NCBI RefSeq assembly: GCF_004320525.1
Contig: NZ_SIHX01000008.1
Span: 62,001-126,000 of the forward strand
Reading direction: 5' to 3'
Length of the DNA: 64,000 nt
Source: Arthrobacter sp. S39
GTDB lineage: Bacteria; Actinomycetota; Actinomycetes; Actinomycetales; Micrococcaceae
The number at the start of each line of letters is the position of its first letter. The stretch's first letter is position 1. Position numbers and translations under genes: made by a program. Positions 56,270-64,000 of this stretch are shown one piece after another. Below the pieces are notes generated by a model. It was not told the origin of the DNA. It saw only the letters and a list, made by a program, of their open reading frames with translations, and made no database searches.

Positions 56270-57046
56270 ATGGAGAGCACGGCACTCTCTACCCGCGCCT
56301 TGGATCTCCTGCTCCTCCTCCGTGGGAGTGAGCCCGAAGGACTCGGCCGGGCGGATCAGGTATCCTACCAGATTGAAACCGCCATCCTCATGGGCATCCT
56401 GACGGAAGGGGACCGGCTCCCCACGGAATCGGTCTTGGCCGCAGAGTTGGGCATTTCCCCTATCACCCTTCGTCAGTCCCTCGCTGCGTTGCGCACTAAA
56501 GGCCTGATTGAAACCAGCAGGGGCCGGAGCGGCGGGAGCGTCATCCGGGGCCAAATCGATCTGACGGACAACCAGCTCCAGCGGAAACTCAGGGACGCCA
56601 GCACCGAATCACTGCGTGACCTGGGCGACCTTGGGGCCGCTATTTCTTCGATGTCGGCCAGACTGGCGGCCAGCCGTGCCGACGCCCAGAACGTCGCTCA
56701 TCTTGAGGATTTGGTTCAAAGACATCGCGATACGAAGGACGAGCGCACCAGGCGGCGGGTGGACAGCCGTTTTCACGTTGCGGTTAGTGTTGCCGCCCAA
56801 TCGAGCCGCTTGACCTCGGCTTCTCTGCAGCTGGAGGCAGAGTTGATGACACTCTGGTGGAGCCATCCTGCACAGGCTGACAGCCAGGAGGTCCTGGAGG
56901 CGCAACACGTAGCCATTCTGGAGGCGATCCGGGCACGTGATGCCGATGCGGCAGCGGTCGCCGCGGAGCTGCATTCCCGGACCGAGACCGAGTACTTGAT
57001 AGCGCAGCACCTCCGATTGACGATGGAGTCCGACGAAAGTGCATAA
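56270..57046 (+). CDS. GntR family transcriptional regulator (FadR/FCD-type)
   Basis: This protein of about 258 residues has an N-terminal winged helix (about 30-95) with ILTEGDRLPTESVLAAELGI and SPITLRQSLAALRTKGLIET, the typical GntR helix-turn-helix. An all-helical C-terminal ligand domain follows, with SRFHVAVSVAAQSSRL resembling the FCD metal/ligand site. The ATG at 56270 has AGGAGG 8 bases upstream; the in-frame ATG at 56225 has no such site. It ends overlapping a cache-like gene by 8 bases and diverges from the MFS gene. Confidence 0.88.
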   Translation: MESTALSTRALDLLLLLRGSEPEGLGRADQVSYQIETAILMGILTEGDRLPTESVLAAELGISPITLRQSLAALRTKGLIETSRGRSGGSVIRGQIDLTDNQLQRKLRDASTESLRDLGDLGAAISSMSARLAASRADAQNVAHLEDLVQRHRDTKDERTRRRVDSRFHVAVSVAAQSSRLTSASLQLEAELMTLWWSHPAQADSQEVLEAQHVAILEAIRARDADAAAVAAELHSRTETEYLIAQHLRLTMESDESA

Positions 57047-57770
57047 CGTGGCAGCAGTGGATGAAGCTCTCGAACGGACAGCGGAAGCAATCTCTTCGAG
57101 TGTGGGCGCCGTTTTCGATGATCTGGAAAAAATTGCCGCGACGGTTTCAGGCGTCGCGGATCGGGTGGCAGATGTGCCACGGCGGAGTGCCTATGCTTTC
57201 CTCAAGCAGGACCTGGCGGCTTTCATTAACCGGCACTCGGCGGTGATTGTTGGGGCCGGCATTGCGTACGCACCCGGAAGCCTTCCCGAGGCGCCTCTGT
57301 GGCTTGAGTGGTGGAGAGCTGCGCAGGCCGGGGGAGAGCCTCGCTGGGTCACGCACGACCTCAACCCGGAGTCGTTGAACTACTACGACTACACCACCCG
57401 CGAATGGTTTGCTGTGACCACCGCTAACGGCAGTCCCCTTGCTGTGGGGCCTTACGTTGACATTGGGGGCATCAACGTCAACATCATCACTCTGTGTGTT
57501 CCGGCCGCAACACCTCAAGGAACGCATGTCCTCGGGTGCGACCTGACCCTTGCAAAGCTTGAAGGCGTTTTCCTCCGTGCTCTCCAACTCCAGGATCCCA
57601 CCGTGGTCCTTCTCGGTCCGACAGGTCGCGTCATCGCGTCGAACAACGCCCGCATAGCCTCCGGAACACTCTTCGTAGAGGAAGACATGCAACGCGTGGA
57701 TCGCTCAGTGGACGTTTCTTCGGGGAGCCCAGCCAGGCTCCCTTGGAAGCTCGTCACTCTTAGGACGTAG
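57039..57770 (+). CDS. Soluble cache/PDC-like sensory domain protein, coupled to GntR gene
   Basis: This protein of 243 residues starts at a GTG (57039) inside the end of the GntR gene. The centre reads like a PDC (Cache) ligand pocket: DLNPESLNYYDYTTREWFAV, GPYVDIGGINVNIITLCVPA and HVLGCDLTLAKLEG. It lacks the signal peptide and membrane helices that usually flank cache domains, and no kinase, cyclase or chemotaxis output domain follows. I infer a cytoplasmic ligand-binding partner of the regulator or a stand-alone sensor. A strong terminator follows. Confidence 0.68.
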   Translation: MHNVAAVDEALERTAEAISSSVGAVFDDLEKIAATVSGVADRVADVPRRSAYAFLKQDLAAFINRHSAVIVGAGIAYAPGSLPEAPLWLEWWRAAQAGGEPRWVTHDLNPESLNYYDYTTREWFAVTTANGSPLAVGPYVDIGGINVNIITLCVPAATPQGTHVLGCDLTLAKLEGVFLRALQLQDPTVVLLGPTGRVIASNNARIASGTLFVEEDMQRVDRSVDVSSGSPARLPWKLVTLRT

Positions 57771-57783
57771 AAACCCTCCTCGT

Positions 57784-57823
57784 CCCGCCCGCTTGGCAGA
57801 TTCTGCCGGGCGGGCATTTTTTT
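57784..57823 (+). terminator. Intrinsic terminator after the cache-like gene
   Basis: CCCGCCCG (57784-57791) pairs with CGGGCGGG (57807-57814) and is followed by seven T (57817-57823). It sits 14 bases past the stop of the GntR-cache pair. Confidence 0.85.
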
Positions 57824-57848
57824 ACCCATAAGACCTATTGCATTAATC

Positions 57849-57862
57849 ATACAATGATGTAT
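57849..57862. promoter_or_regulatory. Candidate GntR operator before the FAD oxidoreductase gene
   Basis: ATACA (57849-57853) and TGTAT (57858-57862) form an inverted repeat around ATGA, inside an AT-rich stretch where a promoter would lie, 147 bases upstream of the oxidoreductase. FCD-type GntR regulators often use short AT-rich palindromes of this kind. I see no second copy near the divergent MFS gene, so the assignment is weak. Confidence 0.35.
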
Positions 57863-58008
57863 CTTTTAGTTGTGACCAGGCACACAAGCACCTGGGATGC
57901 ACCTCATACCTACCTCACCAGACATGGCGCCAACCGATCTCCAGCTGCCGAGGAAGACAGCATTCGGGACCGTGGACAGCGATCCCTCGAAGAAGAAAGT
58001 TCATTCCC

Positions 58009-59391
58009 ATGAAAGACGTAGTAATTGTCGGCGGCGGCCTCGCAGGACTCTCAGCAGCGTGGCGCTTGCGGCACTGGGACACTCTAGTGCTCGAGTCTGA
58101 ACACCGCGTCGGTGGTCGCATCCGCTCGGAACGCCGCGGTAACTACTGGCTGAACTGGGGCGGACACGTCTTCGCAGGCGCCGGGTCCTCCACGGACTCC
58201 CTGCTGGGCGAAGTGGGCGTCACAGCTGTCCAGATTCCGGGATCCCTGCAGGCCCTGTCCATGAACGGCAAGTTCATCCGCGAAGGACACATCGCCACGT
58301 ACCCGTTCCGCATCCCGATGTCCCTGTCTTCGCGCATCGACACGCTGAAGGCAGGCATCAAGGTAGTCAGCGGAGTAGCTAAGTACACCGGAGTCGTCCG
58401 CAAACGTGCCGGCGAATCCGGCTCCATGCGCCAGCAGCGCATCTACGACTTTGAAAACAACAAGTCGTTCCAGGATTTCATCGGTGACCTCTCAGAGGAC
58501 GCCGCTGCTCTGTTCAAGACCACAGTGACTCGCTCAGCCGGGGACATGGACGAAATCTCGGCCGGTGCCGGCATCGGCTACTTCAGCCTTGTGCTCGGGA
58601 TCGGGCAAGGCCTTAGCCAGGGAATCGTCGGTGGGCCGTCCACTCTCACGGAGTCCATTGCCGCTGCGCTGGGTGAGCGGGTCCAACTTGGCGCCACCGT
58701 CAACGAAGTGGTGCACAAGAAGGACTCCGTTTTGGTCCGCTACACCCAAGGCGGTAAGGAATTGGAAGTGGAAGCCCGCACGGTGGTACTTGCCACCACG
58801 GCGGATGTGTCGCACAAAGTTGGCGTGGATCTTCCTGAAGACCTCCGGGGCGCGCTCAGCCAGATCAAGTACGGACCGCACGTCAGCACCGCGTTCCTGA
58901 CCAACGAAACCTCGGCCCGTCCCTGGGATGACATTTATGCCATCGCAGCCCCCAAACGTTCCTTTGCCATCGCCTTGAATCAGGCGAGCATCGTGCGAGG
59001 CACCGAATCAGTCCGCAAGCCCGGCGGCAGCTTTATGACTTTCTCGCCGGCAAGTCTGGGCAAGGCCCTGCTGGACAAGAGCGATGAGGAAGTCATCCAA
59101 ACCCACCTTGCCGACCTCGACCAGGTGCTCGGCCACGGCTTTGCGGACAGCGTGGTCGAAGCCCAGACTGACCGTTGGAAAGTCGCTTCCCCGTACTGCT
59201 TCCCGGGCCGGGCCAAACTCCAGTCCACTTTGATGCGCGGAACAAACCGCGTCTTCCTGGCGGGTGACTACTTGGGCACGCTTTACACAGAGAGCTCCAT
59301 CACCACTGGTTTCTCGGCCGCCCAGGAAGCTGCCAGTGTCCTGGCTACCCATCGCCAGGCCCCCAAGTCCGGCCTGTCGGCCGTCGCCTGA
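58009..59391 (+). CDS. FAD-dependent oxidoreductase, amine-oxidase/protoporphyrinogen-oxidase fold
   Basis: This protein of 460 residues starts VVIVGGGLAGLSAAWRL (dinucleotide GxGxxG) with LESEHRVGGRIRSERRG right behind it, and ends with the FAD C-terminal block FLAGDYLGTLYTESSITTGF, both hallmarks of the flavin amine oxidase family. No signal peptide. Likely it oxidises an amine or a reduced ring to an imine or double bond, using oxygen or an acceptor. AAGAAGAAAG lies just before the ATG. It heads a run of four codirectional catabolic genes. Confidence 0.8.
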   Translation: MKDVVIVGGGLAGLSAAWRLRHWDTLVLESEHRVGGRIRSERRGNYWLNWGGHVFAGAGSSTDSLLGEVGVTAVQIPGSLQALSMNGKFIREGHIATYPFRIPMSLSSRIDTLKAGIKVVSGVAKYTGVVRKRAGESGSMRQQRIYDFENNKSFQDFIGDLSEDAAALFKTTVTRSAGDMDEISAGAGIGYFSLVLGIGQGLSQGIVGGPSTLTESIAAALGERVQLGATVNEVVHKKDSVLVRYTQGGKELEVEARTVVLATTADVSHKVGVDLPEDLRGALSQIKYGPHVSTAFLTNETSARPWDDIYAIAAPKRSFAIALNQASIVRGTESVRKPGGSFMTFSPASLGKALLDKSDEEVIQTHLADLDQVLGHGFADSVVEAQTDRWKVASPYCFPGRAKLQSTLMRGTNRVFLAGDYLGTLYTESSITTGFSAAQEAASVLATHRQAPKSGLSAVA

Positions 59392-59441
59392 TCCCCACAA
59401 CTCTTAGCGCTACAGCTACCCCTATCGAAAGAGGAACACCC

Positions 59442-60344
59442 ATGTCCAAGGAACTCCGCGGCGTACTGACCGCTCTCTCCACCCCGTTCAACCCGGACGA
59501 GACCATTGACGTCGCCACGTTGCGCCAGATCGTGGACCGCTCGATCGATGCCGGCGTCGACGGCGTCGTCGCCGCAGGCTCCACCGGCGAGGTGGGCGCG
59601 TTGTCCTCCGAGGAGCGACTGCTGCTGATCAAGACCGTGGTTGAGCACACCAACGGTCGCGTCCCGGTCATCGCGAACACCGGCGCTACCTCCACGGCTG
59701 AGGCGATCCGCCTGTCCAAGGCCGCCGAGCAACTCGGCGCCGACGTGCTGATGCTCATCACCCCGTACTACGAACCGCTCTCCTTGGAAGAAACTGTTAC
59801 GTACATCAAGGACGTGGCACGCTCGGTCAGCATCCCGGTGATGCTCTACAACATCCCGCCTGTCACCGGCGTCAATCTGGATCCGGCCACTGTTCGCGCT
59901 CTGGCCGAGGAGGTAGAGAACATCCTCTACATCAAGGACTCCAGCGCCAACTGGGAGCAGGCACTGCAGCTCATTCACCACCACAGCGACGTCATCGGCA
60001 CCTTCATTGGCTGGGACGCCTACCTCTACAGCGCCCTCGCGGAAGGCGCAGCAGGCGTTATGGCCGGCACAGCGAACGTGGTCCCCGACGAAATCGTGGC
60101 TGTCACCAAACGGATCGCCGAGGGTGACCTTGCCGGTGCCCGTGAGTTGTGGAACGCCGTCTACCCGGTGATCGACGCGTTGCTGACCGTGCCGTTCATC
60201 CCGGCCGTCAAAGCCGGCCTCACGCTGACCGGCCTTCCGGCCGGATCGCCGCGGCGGCCGACGGCAGGGCTCGACGCCGATGACCTCGCCAAGGTCGAGC
60301 AGGCGCTGGCCAAGCTGTCCTCGCTCAAACAGAACATCGGATAA
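59442..60344 (+). CDS. DapA/N-acetylneuraminate lyase family aldolase or deaminase
   Basis: This TIM-barrel protein of 300 residues has the substrate loop AAGSTGEVGALSSEER, YNIPPVTG with the catalytic Tyr136, and the Schiff-base Lys165 in LYIKDSS. Members include dihydrodipicolinate synthase, sialic acid lyase, keto-acid aldolases and pyrroline-hydroxy-carboxylate deaminase. The C-terminal sequence (AVKAGLTLTGLPAGSPRRPT) suggests a catabolic member rather than the biosynthetic DapA. It is followed by the symporter gene after 3 bases. Confidence 0.85.
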   Translation: MSKELRGVLTALSTPFNPDETIDVATLRQIVDRSIDAGVDGVVAAGSTGEVGALSSEERLLLIKTVVEHTNGRVPVIANTGATSTAEAIRLSKAAEQLGADVLMLITPYYEPLSLEETVTYIKDVARSVSIPVMLYNIPPVTGVNLDPATVRALAEEVENILYIKDSSANWEQALQLIHHHSDVIGTFIGWDAYLYSALAEGAAGVMAGTANVVPDEIVAVTKRIAEGDLAGARELWNAVYPVIDALLTVPFIPAVKAGLTLTGLPAGSPRRPTAGLDADDLAKVEQALAKLSSLKQNIG

Positions 60345-60347
60345 GGC

Positions 60348-61838
60348 ATGGCTGACTTCGATTTTACGGAGTTCCTCTCAAGCGTCTCCGACGCGGTCTG
60401 GGCGCCCATGGCCTACGTTGTCCTTGGCTTGGGTATCGCCTATTCGGTAGCCACCAAGGGCATCCAGTTCCGGAGGATTCCGGACATGCTGCGTCAACTC
60501 AAGGAGACCCAGGACGGCGACGGGGGGTTGTCCTCGTTCCAGGCACTGGTTCTGGCACTGGCCAGCCGCGTCGGCGTTGGCAGCATCGCCGGTGTCGCAA
60601 CCGCGGTAAGCGCAGGAGGGCCCGGAGCGCTGGTATGGATGGCCATCACCGGGCTGGTCGGCTGCACCGTGGGTTACGCGGAAGCTACCCTGTCCCAGGC
60701 CTTCAAGCGCCAGGTCCTGGACGAAGACCGCAAGAAGGCCAACGAGGATATCGGTGGCATGCCGTATTACATCAAGTACGGGCTGAAGCTTCCCAAGGTC
60801 GGCGCCATCGTGGCGGTCCTGGGCGTGATCGGCTACGGGTTCGTCTTCCCGGGCCTCCAAGTCAACACCATCGCGGCCAGCGCGGAGAAAGCGTTCAGCC
60901 TGCCCAGCTGGGCCCCGGCCATCCTTGTCACCGTGTTGATCGGTTTGGTGATCATCGGCGGTACCACCCGCGTCGTCAAGGTCACCCAGGGACTGGTTCC
61001 CGTCCTGGCCATCGGCTACCTCCTGCTGGCCTTGGCCGTTATCGCCATCAACGTGGACAAGGTCCCCGAGGCCGTTGTCCTGATCTCCCAGTCCGCCGTA
61101 GGCATCCACCCTGTCATGGGTGGCATCGCCGGAGCGGCAGTAGCCTGGGGTGTCCGGCGGGCGGTCTTCGCCTCCTCCAACGGCCTGGGTGAAGCAACGT
61201 TCGCCGCAGCTGCGGCGCGCACCTCCCACCCCGGCAAGCAGGGCCTGGTCCAGACATTCAGCATCTACATTGACGTGCTGCTCATCTGCATGGCGACCGG
61301 ACTCATGATGGTGGTCTCGGGCAAGTACAACGTCTCCGACGGCGCCGGCGGATTCCTCGTCAACAACATCCCGGGTGTTCCCGTGGGTGCCAACTGGGTC
61401 CAGGAAGCCATCGACACGATGCTGCCGGGCTGGGGCGCGGGCTTCGTCGCCGTCGCGGTTTTGCTCTTCGGTTTCACCTGCCTCCTGGCCTACTTCTACG
61501 TGGCCAACTCCAACCTCCTGTACCTGCTGGATGGTCGGACCGGGCACGGTTGGAAGAACGTCCTGAAGATCGGAACCCTGGCCATCGTGTTCATCGGATC
61601 CATCGTCAACGCCAAACTCATGTGGGCGGCCGGAGACATCGGGCTCGGCCTTATCGCCTGGGTCAACCTCACCTGCCTGGTGTTCCTCTTCCCTCTGGTC
61701 CGCAAGATCTACCTGGACTACGAACGGCAACGGAAGCTCGGCCTCGATCCCACTTTCGATCCGAAGGCCCTGGGCATCGACGGCGCCGACTTCTGGGAGC
61801 ACCAGAACGAAAAGTCCGCCGCCGCTGCTGCCAAGTAG
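60348..61838 (+). CDS. Alanine/glycine:cation symporter (AGCS) family protein
   Basis: This protein of 496 residues has about ten to twelve membrane helices and the family motif GVGSIAGVATAVSAGGPGAL followed by a Trp-Met helix, then GYAEATLSQAFK. Later it has AVAWGVRRAVFASSNGLGEA and ARTSHPGKQGLVQTF. The family imports alanine or glycine with sodium or protons; here the substrate could be the compound processed by the neighbours. Located 3 bases after the lyase gene and 26 bases before the dehydrogenase. Confidence 0.9.
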   Translation: MADFDFTEFLSSVSDAVWAPMAYVVLGLGIAYSVATKGIQFRRIPDMLRQLKETQDGDGGLSSFQALVLALASRVGVGSIAGVATAVSAGGPGALVWMAITGLVGCTVGYAEATLSQAFKRQVLDEDRKKANEDIGGMPYYIKYGLKLPKVGAIVAVLGVIGYGFVFPGLQVNTIAASAEKAFSLPSWAPAILVTVLIGLVIIGGTTRVVKVTQGLVPVLAIGYLLLALAVIAINVDKVPEAVVLISQSAVGIHPVMGGIAGAAVAWGVRRAVFASSNGLGEATFAAAAARTSHPGKQGLVQTFSIYIDVLLICMATGLMMVVSGKYNVSDGAGGFLVNNIPGVPVGANWVQEAIDTMLPGWGAGFVAVAVLLFGFTCLLAYFYVANSNLLYLLDGRTGHGWKNVLKIGTLAIVFIGSIVNAKLMWAAGDIGLGLIAWVNLTCLVFLFPLVRKIYLDYERQRKLGLDPTFDPKALGIDGADFWEHQNEKSAAAAAK

Positions 61839-61864
61839 CCACCAAACAAAGGAATTCAAACGCC

Positions 61865-63358
61865 ATGACCACCACAGAAACGACCGTTTTCAGCGTCCGT
61901 CGTGAGGGAAACCTCCCGGCACCGTCCCTTCCACCGTTCGGGCAGTTCATCGGAGGCGAGTTCGTCAGCTCCACCTCGGACGCAACGGTCGACGTCGTCG
62001 ATCCGGCTACCGAAGAAGTCATCACCCAGGTGCCGGCTGGCACCCTGGAAGATGTCGACGCCGCTGTGGCAGCTGCCGTCGCGGCGAAGGCGGAGTGGGC
62101 GACAAAGACGCCCAAAGACCGTTCCGCCGTCCTGCTGCGGATCGCGGACATCGTCGAGTCCAACCGCGAGCTCTTGGAGAACCTGGAAGCGGCCAACACC
62201 GGCAAGCCGTCCGCCGTCGCCGAAGACGACATCTCCAGTGCCATCGACACGTTCCGTTTCTCCGCCGGTGCCGCCAGGGCCTACACCGCTCTGGGCGCAG
62301 GCGACTATGCGGACAACCACACCTCCGTGGTCTTCCGCGAGCCGGTAGGTGTGGTGGGTGTCATCACGCCGTGGAACTACCCGCTGCTGATGGCCGTGTG
62401 GAAGATCGCGCCCATCCTGGCCGCCGGCAACACCCTTGTCCTGAAGCCCTCGGAGCAGACGCCGCTGACTACCTTGAAGCTCGCTGAGCTCATCGCCGGC
62501 GAGGTGCCTGCCGGCGTCGTAAATATCGTCACCGGTCCGGGTCGGGTGGTGGGCAACCGCCTCTCCGAACACCCCGATGTGGACCTGGTAGCCATTACGG
62601 GAAGCGTCGGAAGCGGGCAGAAGGTTGCCGCGAACGCTGCCTCCACCGTCAAGCGCGTGCACCTTGAACTCGGCGGCAAGGCCCCCGTGGTGGTTTTCGA
62701 CGACGCCGACCTCGCCGCCGCTGCCAAGGGCGTCCGTGAGGCGGGCTTCTGGAACGGCGGCCAGGAATGCGGATCGGCGTGCCGTGTCCTCGTCCACGAA
62801 TCCGTGGCAGAAGAGTTCACTGAGCTCCTGGTCCGGGAAATCAGCGAGATTTCCATCGGGGCACCCGGCGCGGGAGACGACGTCGAAATCGGTTCCATGA
62901 TCTCCAAAGCCCACTACGAGAGAGTCCTGGAAGCATTGGCCGATGTCCGGAAGGAAGGCCACACCATCGCCGTCGGTGGCAACGCCCTGGAAGGACCGGG
63001 ATACTTCATCGAACCGACCGTGGTGACTGATGTCCCCGCCGGCGCCCCGATCACGTACACCGAGATCTTCGGGCCGGTGGTGTCCGTGGAGACTTTCAGC
63101 TCCGATGAGGAAGCCATCACGCGCGCCAACGAGACTGTTTACGGTTTGGCGGCATCGGTTTGGACCAACAATGCCTCGCGTTCACTTTCGGTGCCGCGGC
63201 GCCTCGACTTCGGCACCGTGTGGGTGAACTCCCACCTGGTCATCGCCAATGAAGTGCCGTGGGGCGGTTTCAAGGGCTCCGGCTACGGTCGGGATCTGTC
63301 CATCTACGCCCTGGAGGACTTCTCCAGGACCAAGCATGTCATGTACAACCGGGGCTAA
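61865..63358 (+). CDS. Aldehyde dehydrogenase, aminobutyraldehyde-type
   Basis: This protein of 497 residues has VITPWNYPLLMAVWKIAPIL, VLKPSEQTPLTTLKLAELI, the catalytic Glu in VHLELGGKAPVVVFDD, and the catalytic Cys in FWNGGQECGSACRVL. The N-terminal layout resembles gamma-aminobutyraldehyde or betaine-aldehyde dehydrogenases. It oxidises an aldehyde to an acid with NAD(P). Combined with the FAD oxidase, the cluster could convert an amine to an amino acid; the substrate is inferred only. Confidence 0.9.
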   Translation: MTTTETTVFSVRREGNLPAPSLPPFGQFIGGEFVSSTSDATVDVVDPATEEVITQVPAGTLEDVDAAVAAAVAAKAEWATKTPKDRSAVLLRIADIVESNRELLENLEAANTGKPSAVAEDDISSAIDTFRFSAGAARAYTALGAGDYADNHTSVVFREPVGVVGVITPWNYPLLMAVWKIAPILAAGNTLVLKPSEQTPLTTLKLAELIAGEVPAGVVNIVTGPGRVVGNRLSEHPDVDLVAITGSVGSGQKVAANAASTVKRVHLELGGKAPVVVFDDADLAAAAKGVREAGFWNGGQECGSACRVLVHESVAEEFTELLVREISEISIGAPGAGDDVEIGSMISKAHYERVLEALADVRKEGHTIAVGGNALEGPGYFIEPTVVTDVPAGAPITYTEIFGPVVSVETFSSDEEAITRANETVYGLAASVWTNNASRSLSVPRRLDFGTVWVNSHLVIANEVPWGGFKGSGYGRDLSIYALEDFSRTKHVMYNRG

Positions 63359-63375
63359 ATCAGCTCGCCCCAAAG

Positions 63376-63411
63376 AGCGGCCGTGTACCCATCACAGGGT
63401 GCGCGGCCGCT
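63376..63411. terminator. Hairpin after the aldehyde dehydrogenase gene
   Basis: A stem of about 15 pairs (outer AGCGGCCG 63376-63383 with CGGCCGCT 63404-63411, inner ACCC with GGGT) has a loop ATCACA. It sits 17 bases after the stop. There is no U run, so some read-through into the small gene that follows is likely. Confidence 0.6.
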
Positions 63412-63440
63412 TCCGTAACCCATCAAAAAGGAAGCCAACC

Positions 63441-63683
63441 ATGGATCAACGGCACATCAGGGACTGGACTCTGCTCACAGGAACCAGCGTCGAAGTACGG
63501 CAACAGGGACTTTCGGTGTGCCGGGGATACGTCGACGCAGTGACGGAGGACGGATCCATTCTCTGGCTCCAAACACCGACCCAGGGGCGGAAGCTGTTCG
63601 AAAAAGCGGAGTTTTACGAAGCCTGGGCTCTCGAAGAACGCACCGGTTTCCACTACGAAGTAGCCAGCTCAGATTCGAATTAG
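63441..63683 (+). CDS. Small unknown protein (80 residues)
   Basis: An ATG at 63441 with AAAAAGGAAG about 7-10 bases upstream opens an 80-residue acidic protein. Its middle (GTSVEVRQQGLSVCRGYVDA then SILWLQTP) resembles a small beta barrel of SH3/Sm type, and there is one cysteine. It is not related to any family I recognise. Codon use matches the region. Being just after the aldehyde dehydrogenase, it may belong to the same unit. Confidence 0.55.
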   Translation: MDQRHIRDWTLLTGTSVEVRQQGLSVCRGYVDAVTEDGSILWLQTPTQGRKLFEKAEFYEAWALEERTGFHYEVASSDSN

Positions 63684-63706
63684 TCGGCGTCCCTCAAGTG
63701 GTAACA

Positions 63707-63805
63707 ATGGAATTGCTGTTCGAAGCAGCCGGCTGGGTGGGAGCGGCAGCGATCCTTGGCGCATTCCTGTCAGTGTCCTGCTTCTCATATGCCGGGCGCC
63801 TCTGA
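63707..63805 (+). CDS. Very small membrane protein, possibly truncated
   Basis: An ATG at 63707 (or a GTG at 63698) opens a 32-residue protein with one hydrophobic helix, MELLFEAAGWVGAAAILGAF, then a Tyr-Ala-Gly-Arg end. The first 30 residues look like the start of the CBU_0592-type small membrane protein family, which is normally about twice as long; the frame stops here and no family-like sequence follows in another frame. The gene may be a remnant. Confidence 0.4.
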   Translation: MELLFEAAGWVGAAAILGAFLSVSCFSYAGRL

Positions 63806-64000
63806 GCCTCCCGGACCTTTGCCGATCATCGATGTTCCTCTGAATCCGGTGCCGCGGGCAAGAGAGATTCTTGAGCCCCACGGCGGCCTTTCAGTGCCTG
63901 CTGATTGATTCTGAGCGCTGAGGTTCCAGCCGGTTAGCTGGATCTAAGGGCCACTCCTTCGACCCGTCGTCTTGACCGTGGTCGAATTTTCTATGCCTCG
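63806..64000. other. Right edge, 195 bases with nothing recognisable
   Basis: No reading frame with a start, ribosome binding site and family-like sequence is visible. A small CCAGC...GCTGG inverted repeat is present near 63925-63945. The window ends before the next gene. Confidence 0.5.

Noticed and set aside
53986..64000. Attachment-site duplicate of the tRNA-Leu 3' end
   Set aside because: I looked for a second copy of the GTTCGAGTCCCACCTCGGG end and did not see one in the window.

Overview
The window is high-GC chromosomal DNA from an actinobacterium, most likely a Micrococcaceae member of the Arthrobacter/Pseudarthrobacter group. Supporting signs are a mycothione reductase (mycothiol is actinobacterial), DUF3000, HGxxPAAW, TIGR03085 and DUF6421 proteins, an ANTAR regulator beside pyruvate kinase, and strong G/C third-position bias with many ATGA/GTGA start-stop overlaps. 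Genus is inferred from gene content only.

Layout. 0-5 kb: the 3' end of dxs, two small conserved genes, an aldo/keto reductase, a nucleoside hydrolase and mycothione reductase. 5.1-8.3 kb: a complete ECF importer (S, T, and a fused double ATPase). 8.3-18.5 kb, mostly minus strand: fatty-acid beta-oxidation pair (fadB-like, thiolase), RNase D, DUF3000, threonine aldolase, SDR, DUF6421, msrB and an unknown. 18.6-24.8 kb: anchored hydrolase, YbaK, SufE and sulfurtransferase, ZapE, BenE and a small antitoxin-like protein. 25.0-25.9 kb: a five-tRNA minus-strand array (Gly, Cys, Val, Gly, Val) facing away from a single tRNA-Val. 25.9-34.8 kb: a RecB-like nuclease, def-fmt-rsmB-rpe, then an FMN riboswitch and the ribD-ribE-ribB-ribA-ribH operon. 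34.9-45.2 kb: hisE, hisG, hisF, a TIGR03085 protein on the other strand, then hisI-trpE-(membrane)-(HGxxPAAW)-trpC-trpB-trpA-lgt. 45.4-53.2 kb: gltB-gltD and pyk, with pdtaR convergent.

At tRNA-Leu (53,986-54,067) the character changes. About 630 bases without a convincing gene are followed by what looks like an accessory catabolic region: an MFS transporter divergent from a GntR regulator that overlaps a gene for a soluble cache/PDC-like protein, then an FAD oxidoreductase, a DapA-family lyase, an alanine/glycine:cation symporter, an aldehyde dehydrogenase and two very small proteins. Together these could import a small nitrogen compound, oxidise it, deaminate or cleave it, and oxidise the resulting aldehyde. 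The substrate cannot be read from the sequence.

Best leads for something undescribed: the GntR plus cytoplasmic cache pair with the adjoining catabolic cluster; a fused ECF ATPase whose two degenerate motifs fall in the same composite ATP site; and a 27-codon ORF between the FMN riboswitch and ribD.
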